63,798 nucleotides of DNA from Myxococcales bacterium. Lineage in GTDB: Bacteria > Myxococcota_A > Polyangia > Fen-1088. Where the stretch lies: positions 1 through 63,798 of the forward strand of contig JANXXE010000063.1 of NCBI GenBank assembly GCA_025350815.1, in the 5' to 3' direction. The stretch's first letter is position 1. Each line of letters begins with the position of its first letter. The translations under genes were made by a program, and so were the position numbers. Below, in pieces: positions 33,295 to 43,343 of the stretch. A model generated the notes under the pieces. The model was not told where the DNA came from. It saw only the letters and a program-made list of their open reading frames with translations, and made no database searches.

Positions 33295-34620
33295 ATGCCG
33301 ACCGCCCGGTTGCTGTCCCACGATGAACCTGCCTTTGCCGCCGAGGTGGACGCCCTGCGTGCGCTGTTGCGTGGTGGCGCGCTGACCGCCGCGTCTGAAC
33401 GTGGCGACCTGGATGTGCCGAAGATCGTGCGCGACATCCTTGAACAGGTGCGGCGCGGGGGCGATGCCGCCGTGGCGACATTGGTGACGAGGCTTGATCG
33501 CGCGCCCGTCACGCCCGCCACATTGCGCGTACCGCCCGCGACGCTACAGGCCGCGCACGCCGCCGCTGATCCGGAATTTCTGGCCATCATGCGGCAAGCG
33601 ATCACGAACATTCGGGAGTACCAGGAACACATTCGCGTTCGCGCGCCGCAGGCGTTGAAGCGGGGTGGGCGGCAACTGGGCGTGCGTTACACGCCGATCG
33701 ATCGCGTGGGCGTGTACGTTCCGGGCGGCCGCGCCCTTTACCCATCGACGGTCCTCATGACCGTGGTTCCCGCGCAGGTGGCAGGGGTGCGCGAGATCGT
33801 CATGGTCAGCCCGCCCACCGGCGGCGAGATCAACCCGTTGGCGCTGGCGCTGGCGGCCGAACTGGGGATAGACGAGGTGTATCGAATGGGTGGCGCCGTC
33901 GCGGTTGCGGCCCTGGCATTTGGGACCGAGACCATCCGCGCCGTGCACAAGATCGTCGGCCCGGGGAACGCCTTTGTCGCCGAGGCGAAGCGGCAGCTAT
34001 TCGGGCGTGTGGGCATCGATTCGATCGCTGGACCAAGCGAGGTCTTCATCGTCGCCGATGACGTGGCGAATCCCGAATGGGTCGCCGCCGATCTGCTGGC
34101 GCAGGCTGAACACGATCCTGGTTCCGCCGTGTTGGCCACGCCGTCTCGGTCGCTGGCGCTTGCCGTGTTGGCGGCGGTGGATCGTCAGCTTGCTGAACTT
34201 GATCGGCGCGACGCGATCAGGGCCGCGTTGACGAAGTACAGCGCCGTCATCGTCACACGCACGCTGGACGACGCCTGCGATCTGGCTGACGCCTTCGCCG
34301 CTGAACACTTGCAAATCATGACCAGCGCCGACGCGCGCTGTGTGTCGCGCATCCGGCACGCCGGCGCCATCTTCGTGGGACCGCACACCCCTGTGCCCCT
34401 GGGCGACTATTTCGCTGGCCCCTCGCACGTTCTGCCCACCGGCGGGACCGCGCAGTTCTTCGGACCGCTTTCGTGCAACGACTTCCTCAAGGCGTCCAGT
34501 CTGATCCAGTACGACGCGGCGGCGCTGGGCGAGGACGGGCCGCAGGTTGAGGCCTTCGCGACCCGCGAGGGGCTGACCGCCCATGCCGCCGCCGTCCGTC
34601 GTCGGCGTCCGCTGGCCTGA
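33295..34620 (+). CDS. hisD: Histidinol dehydrogenase
   Basis: A 441-residue zinc enzyme that oxidises L-histidinol to histidine in two NAD-dependent steps. Family marks include GVYVPGGRALYPSTVLM, EVYRMGGAVAVAALAFGTE, KIVGPGNAFVAEAKRQLFG, IAGPSEVFIVADD, and QAEHDPGSAVLAT, with the catalytic AAEHLQIM segment and GAIFVGPHTPVPLGDYFAGP later. Length is normal. It is not in a his operon; hisC is on the other strand about 24 kb away. The start at ATG 33295 is close to the divergent rnhB start (98 bp gap). Confidence 0.95.
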   Translation: MPTARLLSHDEPAFAAEVDALRALLRGGALTAASERGDLDVPKIVRDILEQVRRGGDAAVATLVTRLDRAPVTPATLRVPPATLQAAHAAADPEFLAIMRQAITNIREYQEHIRVRAPQALKRGGRQLGVRYTPIDRVGVYVPGGRALYPSTVLMTVVPAQVAGVREIVMVSPPTGGEINPLALALAAELGIDEVYRMGGAVAVAALAFGTETIRAVHKIVGPGNAFVAEAKRQLFGRVGIDSIAGPSEVFIVADDVANPEWVAADLLAQAEHDPGSAVLATPSRSLALAVLAAVDRQLAELDRRDAIRAALTKYSAVIVTRTLDDACDLADAFAAEHLQIMTSADARCVSRIRHAGAIFVGPHTPVPLGDYFAGPSHVLPTGGTAQFFGPLSCNDFLKASSLIQYDAAALGEDGPQVEAFATREGLTAHAAAVRRRRPLA

Positions 34621-34669
34621 TGCGCAAGGTGGCGTGACGTTCCGGGACCGCATCGTCCCTATTTACGCG

Positions 34670-35041
34670 ATGACTCACGAGGCGCCGCCTTCCCGATCTT
34701 CCTCACGTTACTGGGTGCCCATGCTGGGCCATTCGTTCCGTGTACTAGATGCGCTGCGACACGTCGACGAGGATCTCAGCCTTCAGGAGGTAACAGCGCG
34801 GGTCCGGGTCACCAAGACCTCGGCCTTTCGCATTCTGTTCACCCTTGAGCACCTCGGTTACGTCCAAAAGCACCCCAAAACGGCCCGCTACCGCCTGGCA
34901 CCCAAGGCGTCCGACGCGGCCGAACAACCCGCGGCATTGCCCAGCAGCCTGGGCGACACCCTCAAGGAAATTGTTAGAAGTTACGGGTCGCGCCTGATCG
35001 GACAGCGGCCGGCTCGAACGACAGCAGCTTCCCAACCCTGA
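34670..35041 (+). CDS. IclR-type HTH protein lacking an effector domain
   Basis: A 123-residue protein with an N-terminal winged helix-turn-helix (HSFRVLDALRHVDEDLSLQEV then VTARVRVTKTSAFRILFTLE and HLGYVQKHPKTARYRLA), as in IclR regulators. IclR proteins are normally about 250 residues with a C-terminal ligand-binding domain; this one ends with only about 40 Ser/Pro-rich residues. It is therefore either a one-domain regulator or a truncated one. The gene follows hisD by 49 bp and precedes the DUF1592 lipoprotein. Target unknown. Confidence 0.7.
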   Translation: MTHEAPPSRSSSRYWVPMLGHSFRVLDALRHVDEDLSLQEVTARVRVTKTSAFRILFTLEHLGYVQKHPKTARYRLAPKASDAAEQPAALPSSLGDTLKEIVRSYGSRLIGQRPARTTAASQP

Positions 35042-35097
35042 TTCTCGGGGATAAGATCACTGCGGGAATGCCAACGTACCGCGGCCAGGAAACACGC

Positions 35098-36795
35098 ATG
35101 CGAAACAGACTTTTGCTGACCACACTGGCGCTGTCTGGCTGCACCGGTCTTATCGGCATGTCCGAATACCCGCCCGGTGATCGCGGGACTGACATGACCA
35201 AGAAGCCGGGCGCCGGTCCGACCACCCCAACGGCCAACGTGCCGCCGGCCGCGGGTGTCGCCAGTTTGCTGGAACCCGGCCTGTTCGGGAAAAGCGGTCT
35301 GCGTCGGCTGTCACGGGCCGAGTACCGGACGACGATCGAGGATCTCACGGGTGTCGATGTGACGGCCGACCTGGCCCTGCTGCCGGGCGATGCGGCGTCG
35401 ACATACTTCGATAACGACTACACCTCACAAGTGGCGTCCGCGGCCCTGGTCGAAGCCCTGAAGGCGATCGCGGACCATGTGGGGGAACGCGTGGCGTCCG
35501 ACCCGGTGCTGCGCGCGCGCGTGGTTCCTTGCACGCCCATCGGCCCCGGAGACGGTGCCTGTTTCCGGACGTTCATTCGCACGTTCGGCCGTCGGGTCCT
35601 GCGGCGCCCGCTGGCCGATGATCTGGTGGAACGCTACGCTACGTTGCAACGTTTCGCCGTGCAGGACGCCAGCTTCGCGTCCGGCGTGCAACTGGTCGTG
35701 CGGGCGATGCTGCAGGATCTGGAATTCCTGTATCGGGTCGAGATTGGCACCCCCGTGGCCGACGCACCGGGCCTGTTTCGCCTCGACGGCTGGGAACTGG
35801 CGACGCGGCTTTCCTACTTGCTGTGGGGCAGCGCGCCCGACGACGAACTGCTGGGCCGTGTCGACACCAAGAAGCTGGACGCGCCGGCCGACGTGCGTGC
35901 GGCGGCCGTGAAGATGTTAGGGGATCCGCGTGCCGTGGCCCGCGTCGCGCGCATGCACGCCCTGTGGCTGGCCTATGATCGATTGCCCCACGATCCCGCG
36001 TTAGCGACGGCCATGCGCACCGAAAGCGATGCGCTGATCAAGCGCGTGGTGTTCACGGACAAACGCCCCTGGACGGATCTGTTCAGCGCCACGAACACAT
36101 TTGTCGACGCGGGGCTGGCCAAGCACTATGGATTGCCGGCACCGGCGGGCAACGCGGCGGCCTGGGTGGACTACGGCAGCAACGGGCGCCGCGGCATCCT
36201 GTCCCACGGCAGCGTGCTGTCGAATGGGCTGAAATTCGGCGATACCAGCCCCGTGCAGCGGGGGATCTTCTTGCGCAACCGGTTGTTCTGTCAGGACATC
36301 CCGCTGCCCAGCGCATCGACCGTCAAGGTCAACGTCGACCAGCCGCCTCAGGGCGGCGACAAGAACGCGTGCAAGGCCGACCGCTATGCCGAGCACCGCA
36401 TGGAGGTGGCCTGCGCCGGTTGCCACCGCTTGATGGATCCGCTGGGCATGGGTCTGGAAAACTACGACGGCCTCGGTCGTTTTCGCACCGTCGAGCCGGG
36501 CAAACCCGAGTGCAAGATCGACGGCGCGGGCGAGGTCCAGGGAATCACCGGTCCGAACACCTTCAACGGTCCGGGCGAACTGGGCGATCTCGCCATTCGT
36601 TCGGGCGCGCTGGGTCCGTGTTTCGTGTCGCAGATGTACCAGTTTGCGCTGGGCCGCCCGGTGCGCGATCAGGACGACGGGCAGGTCCTCAAAGCCCTGG
36701 CGGCGCGCTTTTCAGCGGATGGGCGCTTTCGCCTGGACGATCTTCTGCTGGATCTCGTCTCCGCGCCCGCCTTCCGTCACCGCGTGGCCGAATAG
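35098..36795 (+). CDS. DUF1592/DUF1588/DUF1585-type lipoprotein
   Basis: A 565-residue protein. The start at ATG 35098 (after AGGAAA) gives a lipobox (LALSGC at about 13), so it is an outer-surface or periplasmic lipoprotein. The order of segments is RRLSRAEYRTTIEDLTG, FLYRVEIG, LFRLDGWELATRLSYLLWG, a DUF1588-like GRRGILSHGSVLSNG and DQPPQGG region, and a CxxCH-like CAGCHRLMDPLGMGLENYD haem-type motif. Such proteins are common in Planctomycetes and Myxococcota beside DUF1552 proteins, as here. Function is unknown; degradation of polymers has been proposed by others. Confidence 0.85.
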   Translation: MRNRLLLTTLALSGCTGLIGMSEYPPGDRGTDMTKKPGAGPTTPTANVPPAAGVASLLEPGLFGKSGLRRLSRAEYRTTIEDLTGVDVTADLALLPGDAASTYFDNDYTSQVASAALVEALKAIADHVGERVASDPVLRARVVPCTPIGPGDGACFRTFIRTFGRRVLRRPLADDLVERYATLQRFAVQDASFASGVQLVVRAMLQDLEFLYRVEIGTPVADAPGLFRLDGWELATRLSYLLWGSAPDDELLGRVDTKKLDAPADVRAAAVKMLGDPRAVARVARMHALWLAYDRLPHDPALATAMRTESDALIKRVVFTDKRPWTDLFSATNTFVDAGLAKHYGLPAPAGNAAAWVDYGSNGRRGILSHGSVLSNGLKFGDTSPVQRGIFLRNRLFCQDIPLPSASTVKVNVDQPPQGGDKNACKADRYAEHRMEVACAGCHRLMDPLGMGLENYDGLGRFRTVEPGKPECKIDGAGEVQGITGPNTFNGPGELGDLAIRSGALGPCFVSQMYQFALGRPVRDQDDGQVLKALAARFSADGRFRLDDLLLDLVSAPAFRHRVAE

Positions 36796-36799
36796 GAGC

Positions 36800-38269
36800 A
36801 TGAACATGGTACGGACCATCAGCCGACGAGCCATCCTGCGCGGTGCTGGGGGGACAGCCATGGCGCTGCCGTTCTTGGACATCATGACGCCCCGGCGCGT
36901 CGCCGCGCAGGTTGCCAAGCCGATGCGGTACTTCGTCGGTTTCTGTGGATCGTCCATCGCCAACAAGGTGGATTTCTACACGCCCAAGAAGACGGGCCGC
37001 GATTTCGAGCTGACCGTTGCGCTGCAGGCGTTGGGTGGGCGTACGGTCGATGCCATGAAGTACCCCTGGGACAGCCTGGCCGGCGAGACGTCGGTGGTCT
37101 CCAATCTGAAGATTCCCTGGGAGCCCAATATGCCGGGAGGGCGGCCCGCGGTGTTTCATTCCTCCAGCCCCGGGCCACTGCTGTCCGGCGTCCGTTCAAC
37201 CGACAGCATTCCCGACTGCCGTGGCGTGACCTCCGACGAGGTGGTCGCCGCCGCCGTCGCAGGTAAACAGAAATTGCGCTTTCGGTCGTTGGCGTATCGC
37301 GTGCAACCCGAGCGTTACCGAACGAGTTATCCCGGCAACAAAGGGTACATGTCCTTCCGCAATGCTGCGGCCGGCGGCATCGAGCCGAACACGCCCATTG
37401 TCAGTCCGCGCCTGGCGTACGATCAGATGTTTTCGGGCTTCAAGCCGGCCGACGAAAAGGACGCAACGGTCCGGCTTTACGCACTGGAGAAGAATCGCAG
37501 CGTGCTGGATCTGGTGCGCGACAACAGCGATCGCTTGCTCAGGCGCCTGGGCACCGGCGACCGGCAGCGGCTGCAACGTCATTTTGACGAGATCCGCGAT
37601 CTGGAGACGCGCCTGGTGCAGATCCCCGAGATGATGCCGGCGATGTCGTGTCAGGTGTTGCCTGATCCCGGCAGCGAGCCCACCGCCGTTACGGGCCTGA
37701 CGAATACCTACGCCGCCGATCGTCCGGTCGGATACACCGGCGAAGATCAGCGCGCCCGCGTGCTGTCCGATCTTGTGTACATGGCGTTTGCCTGCGACAT
37801 GACGCGCGTCGCGACCCTGATGTTCACCTTCCCGATGTGCTTCATGAGCGTCGAGCCACTGATTGGCAAGAAGGTCGACCTTCACGATTTGGGTCACGGT
37901 GGCGGCAACGACCAGAACATCGGCGAGGCCATCGGCTGGCACATCAAACACGTCGCCTACCTGGCGGACAGACTGCGCCGCACGACCGAGGGCGACGGCA
38001 ACCTGCTGGACCGCAGCGCCCTGGTGTTCGTGAATGAAGGTGGCGTCGGCTTCGACCCCGAACAGAACGCGACGTCCTCCACGCATTCGACCGACAGCAT
38101 GACGGCCCTGATCATGGGTGGGCGGGCCGGCGGGTTGAAGCCCGGTCAGCACGTCGCGACCAGCAAGCGCCATCCCGCCGAGGTGTTGATCACCGCGATG
38201 AACGCGGTCGGCGTCACCACGGACACGCTGGGCGAGGTCAAGGGTGGCGTGCGCGAATTGATGATGTAG
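36800..38269 (+). CDS. DUF1552 secreted protein with twin-arginine signal
   Basis: A 489-residue protein starting at ATG 36800; ATG 36806 is equally possible because the ribosome site AGGAG sits at 36794-36798. The N-terminus has the twin-arginine motif SRRAILRGAGG, so Tat export in folded form is expected. The body matches DUF1552 (MRYFVGFCGSSIAN, SRFRNAAAGG-like residues, and HDLGHGGGNDQNIG). It starts 4 bases after the DUF1592 stop, and the pairing of these two families is very common in Myxococcota. A Zn or other metal enzyme is likely but unproven. Confidence 0.87.
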   Translation: MNMVRTISRRAILRGAGGTAMALPFLDIMTPRRVAAQVAKPMRYFVGFCGSSIANKVDFYTPKKTGRDFELTVALQALGGRTVDAMKYPWDSLAGETSVVSNLKIPWEPNMPGGRPAVFHSSSPGPLLSGVRSTDSIPDCRGVTSDEVVAAAVAGKQKLRFRSLAYRVQPERYRTSYPGNKGYMSFRNAAAGGIEPNTPIVSPRLAYDQMFSGFKPADEKDATVRLYALEKNRSVLDLVRDNSDRLLRRLGTGDRQRLQRHFDEIRDLETRLVQIPEMMPAMSCQVLPDPGSEPTAVTGLTNTYAADRPVGYTGEDQRARVLSDLVYMAFACDMTRVATLMFTFPMCFMSVEPLIGKKVDLHDLGHGGGNDQNIGEAIGWHIKHVAYLADRLRRTTEGDGNLLDRSALVFVNEGGVGFDPEQNATSSTHSTDSMTALIMGGRAGGLKPGQHVATSKRHPAEVLITAMNAVGVTTDTLGEVKGGVRELMM

Positions 38270-38358
38270 TTTTTTTTCCGGTGACGGTGTGGGTGTTCGC
38301 ACGTCATTCCCCTGTGGCGCCGGGCGAGCAAGCGGGCGCACGAAAGGACTGAACCCCG

Positions 38359-39678
38359 ATGTGCAAGACGCCGACTGCCGATGCGACTCCAACCCTGATG
38401 GTGAGGGGACTTTGCGTGGCCGCGATGGCCCTGGCCTGCGGCTGTTCGGGGTCGATGTCCTCGCCAGCACCGGATCCGGCCGCGACGGACGACGCGACGC
38501 CGGCCCCGAAAGCGCGTGACGCGGGCACCGGCGGCACCACGGTTGCGACCATGCCGCCCGACGCAGCGGTTGCCGCGGCCGATCGCCCCGCCCAGACGCC
38601 CGTGGCGTCCGATGCCGCCACGACAACACCAACGGGCACGTCCGATGCCTCGTCGTCCGATCTGCCTGTCACGCCCGTGATGGGCTCGACCCTGGCGTTC
38701 GTTGGTGGCGACGATGGCAATGTGTTCGTCTTCGCGTTCGACACCACCAACTGCACCCTTACCCAGAAAAGCATGCTGCTGGCGGTGAAGGACGCCTGGT
38801 ACGGCGCGGTCGATCCCACGGGTCAGCGCCTGTACATCGGCAGCCTGGCGGGAAGCAAGGTTCTGGCCTACACCATCGATCGCACCGCGGCGACGCTGAC
38901 CTTGATCAACAGCGTGGCCGTCGGGGGACCGGCCCACATATCACTGGATCGCCGGGGCAAGTTCTTGTTCGCGGCCGGGTTCGGCGCGGGCAGGGTCACC
39001 GTTCTGCCCATTCGCGCCGACGGGGGCCTGGACCCGGGAATGTCCTGGCCCGTCGGCAGCAGCCCGCATTCGACGGCCATCGATCCCAGCAACAAATACC
39101 TGTTCGTTCAGAACATGGGATCGGACGCCATCAGCCAGTTCACCTTCGACCAGCAGGCCGGATCACTGGCGGCGAACACACCGGCGACGCTGATGCTGGC
39201 CGCCAAGATCGGTCCGCGCAATGGCGCTTTCCATCCGACGCTGCCGTACTACTACACGGCCAACGAGATCAGCAATACGGTGTCGACCTACAGCCTGGCC
39301 GGCAACGGGACCCTGACTGTGATCGAGACGCAAACCGCCGTGCCACCGGGTTTCGCCAGCACCACCTACGTGGCCGAGGTTCATGTGGCCCCATCGGGGA
39401 AGTTCGCCTATGTGTCGAACCGCGGGGCCGACACGATCGCCGTGTTCGGGATCGATCAGGCGACCGGCAAGCTAACGCCGCTGGGCCAGGCCGCAACGGG
39501 GGGAAACTTCCCGCAGTCGCAGAATTGGGACGCCACCGGGCAGCATTTGCTGAGCGCCAACGTCGGGGGCAAGAGCGTGACCTGCTTTGCTGTCGACCAG
39601 GCCACGGGGGCCCTGACCAAGAAGAGCGTGGCGACCCTGAGCGCGAAGGCCCTGTGGGTGGGCGTGCTGCCCCGCTGA
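38359..39678 (+). CDS. Lactonase-type seven-bladed beta-propeller lipoprotein
   Basis: A 439-residue lipoprotein (lipobox LACGC). After a Thr/Pro/Ala-rich linker of about 85 residues, the rest matches the 6-phosphogluconolactonase/lactonase-like propeller (PF10282): repeated strands such as RLYIGSLAGSKVLAYTID, KFLFAAGFGAGRVTVLP, YYYTANEISNTVSTY and KFAYVSNRGADTIAVFG. Members may be lactonases or simply binding propellers. It lies 90 bp after the DUF1552 gene and could be in the same unit. Confidence 0.82.
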   Translation: MCKTPTADATPTLMVRGLCVAAMALACGCSGSMSSPAPDPAATDDATPAPKARDAGTGGTTVATMPPDAAVAAADRPAQTPVASDAATTTPTGTSDASSSDLPVTPVMGSTLAFVGGDDGNVFVFAFDTTNCTLTQKSMLLAVKDAWYGAVDPTGQRLYIGSLAGSKVLAYTIDRTAATLTLINSVAVGGPAHISLDRRGKFLFAAGFGAGRVTVLPIRADGGLDPGMSWPVGSSPHSTAIDPSNKYLFVQNMGSDAISQFTFDQQAGSLAANTPATLMLAAKIGPRNGAFHPTLPYYYTANEISNTVSTYSLAGNGTLTVIETQTAVPPGFASTTYVAEVHVAPSGKFAYVSNRGADTIAVFGIDQATGKLTPLGQAATGGNFPQSQNWDATGQHLLSANVGGKSVTCFAVDQATGALTKKSVATLSAKALWVGVLPR

Positions 39679-39742
39679 TCGCGTTGTATCCGCCACGACC
39701 ATCTTGTCGGCCGGCGGTCTTGTGTGACAATCTGTATGCAGC

Positions 39743-40216
39743 GTGGGGACATTCGGGGACTGGCTGGTCAAGGTGCTGACAGGGAAGGAGAAGCGCAAGG
39801 CGCCGTCTCTGGTGCCGCCGCCATTGCCCCTGGTCCTTGAGGCGCAATCCGGAACCTGGAATTCCGTCACCGGGCCGGACGGTCGGAACTACGTCGATCT
39901 CAGCGGCGAGATTTCGGTGGTCAACCCCAACCGCGAGCCGATCGAGATCGTCCAGATCGGAATTCGACGAGCCGGCGTCATCGGGGCGGCGTCCGACGTC
40001 GCGACCGAGTTCAAGCCCTGCGAGATTTTACCCGGTGCAAGGGCGAGGTTGCTGTTCACCGTGCAGCTACCGGCGTTTTTGCCGTCGGAGGGCGATTGCC
40101 TGCTGGCCGACGTGATGGTGTGGGACGCCCAGCGGCGCCGACAGAAATTTCTCAAGGCCCGGTTCCGCGCCGCCGCTGCGTCTGATCGCGCCGGCGACCA
40201 AAGAACCGTCGGGTAG
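39743..40216 (+). CDS. Hypothetical cytoplasmic beta-rich protein
   Basis: A 157-residue protein read from GTG 39743 (ATG 39736 is out of frame). After a short basic start (FGDWLVKVLTGKEKRKA) and a Pro-rich segment, residues about 35-135 look like a beta-sandwich (YVDLSGEISVVNPNREPIEIV, LFTVQLPAFLPSEGDCLL). No named family. A C2-type or DUF4115-like fold is possible but not supported further. It is isolated between the propeller lipoprotein and the mutarotase. Confidence 0.5.
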   Translation: MGTFGDWLVKVLTGKEKRKAPSLVPPPLPLVLEAQSGTWNSVTGPDGRNYVDLSGEISVVNPNREPIEIVQIGIRRAGVIGAASDVATEFKPCEILPGARARLLFTVQLPAFLPSEGDCLLADVMVWDAQRRRQKFLKARFRAAAASDRAGDQRTVG

Positions 40217-40317
40217 ACAGACTCAGGTCGGTCGCTCGCGCATCCGGGGGTGTTGACAGCTGCCGCACAGCGACCTGGGCGATGACCTGAGGCCCGATTG
40301 CGGTATCGTGCGTGCCC

Positions 40318-41193
40318 ATGGGGTCGCTTCTTTCTTTGCCTCCCACCGTTACCGAGGTCAGCGGCGACTTGCCAGCGGTCACCGTGTGCAACCGCCACGC
40401 GCGCGCCAAGGTCTTCCTTCAGGGCGCACATGTCGCGTCTTTCCGACCCGTCGGGCAGGGCGAACTGCTGTGGATGAGCGTGCGCAGCCTGTTCGCGCCG
40501 GGCAAGCCCATCCGCGGCGGGATCCCTGTCTGTTTCCCCTGGTTCGGCATGCACGCGGGGCGGCCCGAGTTGCCGGCGCATGGCATCGCGCGCCTGCTGC
40601 CGTGGACCCTGACGGGCGCCGAGGACTTGCCCGACGGCAGCACGCGGCTGGTGCTGGGGTTGCAATCGTCGGTCGAGACGGCGGCGTCCTGGCCGCAATC
40701 GTTCGCGCTGACCTACAGCGTGTCCGTCGGCGCCGCGCTGAACGTGGCGCTGGAAGTCCGCAACACGGGTGCGCAGCCCCTGGTATTCGAGGAAGCGCTG
40801 CATACGTACCTGGACGTGGCCGACGTTCGCCGCGTGGGCGTCGAGGGACTGGCGGGTGCGCGTTACCTCGACAAGGTGGACGGCGGCATCGAAAAAACGC
40901 AGACGGGCACGCTGACGTTCACGGCCGAGACCGACCGTGTGTTTCCGGGCACCACGGGCACCTGCCGCGTCGACGATCCGGTGCTGGGCCGTCGAATCGT
41001 CGTCGCCAAGACGGGATCCGCCACCACGGTGATCTGGAACCCCTGGATCGCCAAGGCCGCCCGCATGCCCGACTTCGGCGACGAGGAATGGCCGGGCATG
41101 CTGTGCATCGAGGCGGCCAATGCCGCAGCCGACCATCTGACACTGGCGCCTGGCCAGACGCAGGTCATGGCGCAGACGATTTCCGTCGGGTGA
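40318..41193 (+). CDS. D-hexose-6-phosphate mutarotase (aldose-1-epimerase type)
   Basis: A 291-residue protein of the YeaD family. Visible are GAHVASFRPVGQGELLWMS, RGGIPVCFPWFG (typical PWFG loop), PAHGIARLLPW, EEALHTYLDVAD and a VIWNPWIAK near the end. It interconverts anomers of hexose 6-phosphates. The start is ATG 40318 (a GTG six bases upstream is less likely). It ends 58 bp before the PEP mutase gene and is in the same direction. It may be unrelated to the phosphonate operon. Confidence 0.88.
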   Translation: MGSLLSLPPTVTEVSGDLPAVTVCNRHARAKVFLQGAHVASFRPVGQGELLWMSVRSLFAPGKPIRGGIPVCFPWFGMHAGRPELPAHGIARLLPWTLTGAEDLPDGSTRLVLGLQSSVETAASWPQSFALTYSVSVGAALNVALEVRNTGAQPLVFEEALHTYLDVADVRRVGVEGLAGARYLDKVDGGIEKTQTGTLTFTAETDRVFPGTTGTCRVDDPVLGRRIVVAKTGSATTVIWNPWIAKAARMPDFGDEEWPGMLCIEAANAAADHLTLAPGQTQVMAQTISVG

Positions 41194-41251
41194 TGGTAAT
41201 TCGATTGTTTTCAATGTTTGATCCCCCTCAGTGGTAGTAACAGCGGCGGCC

Positions 41252-42163
41252 ATGAAGAAAACCACGCAGTTTCGCCGCCTCCTCGCGTCGCCCCAGGTGG
41301 AATTCCTGATGGAGGCGCACAATGGCCTGTCCGCCAAGATCGTCGAGGAAGCCGGATTCAAGGGCATCTGGGCCAGTGGCCTGGCCATGTCGGCGGGGCT
41401 GGGCGTGCGCGACAACAACGAGGCGAGCTGGACGCAGGTGGTGGAAACGGTCGAGTTCATGGCGGATGCCACGACCGTTCCCATCCTGATGGATGCGGAC
41501 ACCGGCTACGGCAACTTCAACAACGTGCGTCGCCTGGTGCGCAAGCTGGAATCGCGCGGCGTCGCGGCGATGTGCATCGAGGACAAGCTATTTCCCAAGA
41601 CCAACTCGTTCATCCGCGGCGAGCAACAGCCGCTGGCCCGGATGGATGAATTCGCGGGCAAGATTCGCGCTGCCAAGGACACCCAGGTGGATCCCGACTT
41701 CACGGTGGTCGCGCGGGTCGAGGCGCTGATCGCCGGTTGGAGCATGGACGAGGCCCTGCGCCGCGCCTATGCCTACCGAGAGGCGGGGGTCGACGCGATC
41801 CTGATCCACAGCAAGCAATCGAGCCCCGACCAGATCCTCGAATTCTTACGCAACTGGGACACGGGCTGTCCGGTTGTCATCGTGCCGACCATTTACTTTG
41901 CCACACCGTCCAGCGTGTTCGAGCAGGCGGGGGTGAGCCTGGTCATCTGGGCGAACCATCTGATGCGTTCGGCGATCACCGCGATGCAGGCGACGGCCGC
42001 GACCATCATGCGCGAGCGGTCCGTGGCCAGCCTCGAACCCAAGATTGCCTCGCTGGCCGAGGTATTTCGCCTGCAGGGCGAGGCCGAGTTGGCCGCCGCC
42101 GAGGAAAAGTTCCTGCCCAAGACCGCCCCGATAGTGACTGACAAGGTGCCGGGTGCTGTCTGA
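41252..42163 (+). CDS. pepM: Phosphoenolpyruvate mutase (C-P bond forming)
   Basis: A 303-residue enzyme that rearranges phosphoenolpyruvate to phosphonopyruvate, the entry step of nearly all phosphonate synthesis. The diagnostic [11 protein letters not shown] motif lies at residues 110-120. Other expected residues align with those known for the mussel enzyme at a constant offset: D54 (RDNNE), D81 and D83 ([12 protein letters not shown]), E110, N118 and R155 (VARVEA). The [10 protein letters not shown] segment near the end is also typical. The motif separates it from methylisocitrate and oxaloacetate lyases. Start at ATG 41252; a GTG at 41231 is an alternative. The next gene overlaps by 11 bases. 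Confidence 0.95.
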   Translation: MKKTTQFRRLLASPQVEFLMEAHNGLSAKIVEEAGFKGIWASGLAMSAGLGVRDNNEASWTQVVETVEFMADATTVPILMDADTGYGNFNNVRRLVRKLESRGVAAMCIEDKLFPKTNSFIRGEQQPLARMDEFAGKIRAAKDTQVDPDFTVVARVEALIAGWSMDEALRRAYAYREAGVDAILIHSKQSSPDQILEFLRNWDTGCPVVIVPTIYFATPSSVFEQAGVSLVIWANHLMRSAITAMQATAATIMRERSVASLEPKIASLAEVFRLQGEAELAAAEEKFLPKTAPIVTDKVPGAV

Positions 42164-43343
42164 CCGCGCGCGCGCGCTGACCGGTTCGCAGACGTCGGGG
42201 ATGCGCAACCGCGCCCGCAAGCTGCGCGCCGAGGGTGTCCACGTCATCAATTTTGCGGCCGGCGAGCTGGATCAGGACACCAGCGATTCGATCAAGGGCG
42301 CCGCCCGGCAGGCCATCGACGCGCGCCGCAACCAGTACACCGACACGCTGGGCATTCGTGAGCTGCGTGAGCGCCTGGCCGCGCGGGTCACGCACAAGAC
42401 CGGCGCGACCTATGCCGCCGAAGAGGTGGGCTTCACCGCAGGTGCGAAACAGGCGCTGTTCAACGCTGTTTTCGTGTCGTTCCAGGGCAACGACGAGGTC
42501 ATCATTCCGGCGCCCTATTGGGTGACGTTCCCCGAGCAGGTGCGGCTGGCCGGCGCAACGCCGGTGTTTCTGCCCACGGCGCACAACGACTTTCGCATCG
42601 ACACCGACGAGCTGGCGCGCGCGATCACGCCGCGCACCCGGGGCATCATTCTGAACACGCCGCACAACCCGACGGGCGCGGTTTGTTCGGCGGCGGTGCT
42701 GGAGGGGCTGGCCAGGCTGGCCCTGCAGCACGATCTGACCGTCGTCTTCGACGAATGCTACGACGAGCTGGTTTACGAGCCGGCGGTCCACCACAACATC
42801 GTGAAGCTGGTGCCCCAGATGAAGGCGCGCACCATCTTGATAGGCTCGTTTTCGAAGACCTATTGCATGGCTGGCTGGCGCGCGGGGTACATCGCGGGGC
42901 CCCAGGCGACAGTGAAGGCCGTCGCGAATCTGCAAAGCCACACGGCGTCGAATGCCTGCAACATCGTCCAGTACGCCACGCTGGCCGCCCTTGAGCCAGG
43001 CAACGACAAGTTCGTCGCTGGCATTCGCGCGCAACTGCGCGAGCAACGGTCCGTGGCACAGGCCTGTCTGGCCGCCATCCCCGAGCTGTCGTGTGTCGCC
43101 CCCGAGGGCGCCTTCTATGTGTTTCCCGATGTGAGCCGCCTGCTGACGATGTCCTTCCGCGGCCAGCGACCAGAAAACGTCGACACCCTGGCGGAGATGC
43201 TGCTGGAACACGCGCACATTGCCGTTGTCCCGGGCTCCGCGTTCGGTTCCGACCGCCATGTCCGCATCTCGTACGCGATCCCGGCCGACGAGATCAAGAC
43301 GGGCTTTGCGCGCCTCGCAGGTTTTGTTAAGTCCTTGGTGTGA
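42153..43343 (+). CDS. Class I PLP aminotransferase, likely acting on phosphonopyruvate
   Basis: A 396-residue fold-type I aminotransferase from GTG 42153. The PLP lysine is K235 in [21 protein letters not shown] (171-175) and D200/Y203 ([10 protein letters not shown]) bind the cofactor, and R in SYAIPADEI-adjacent HVRISYA binds the carboxylate. It resembles aspartate/aromatic aminotransferases. Because it overlaps the PEP mutase gene and no decarboxylase is present, I infer it converts phosphonopyruvate to phosphonoalanine, driving the unfavourable mutase step. The gene's stop overlaps the next start (GTGA). Substrate identity is inference. Confidence 0.88.
   Translation: MLSDRARALTGSQTSGMRNRARKLRAEGVHVINFAAGELDQDTSDSIKGAARQAIDARRNQYTDTLGIRELRERLAARVTHKTGATYAAEEVGFTAGAKQALFNAVFVSFQGNDEVIIPAPYWVTFPEQVRLAGATPVFLPTAHNDFRIDTDELARAITPRTRGIILNTPHNPTGAVCSAAVLEGLARLALQHDLTVVFDECYDELVYEPAVHHNIVKLVPQMKARTILIGSFSKTYCMAGWRAGYIAGPQATVKAVANLQSHTASNACNIVQYATLAALEPGNDKFVAGIRAQLREQRSVAQACLAAIPELSCVAPEGAFYVFPDVSRLLTMSFRGQRPENVDTLAEMLLEHAHIAVVPGSAFGSDRHVRISYAIPADEIKTGFARLAGFVKSLV

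Noticed and set aside
38270-38290. T-run after the DUF1552 stop as a terminator
   Set aside because: The eight T residues have no GC-rich inverted repeat before them, so a hairpin terminator is not supported.
40308-41237. 309-codon plus-strand frame over the mutarotase
   Set aside because: It is a shifted shadow frame. The mutarotase frame has the family's conserved segments.
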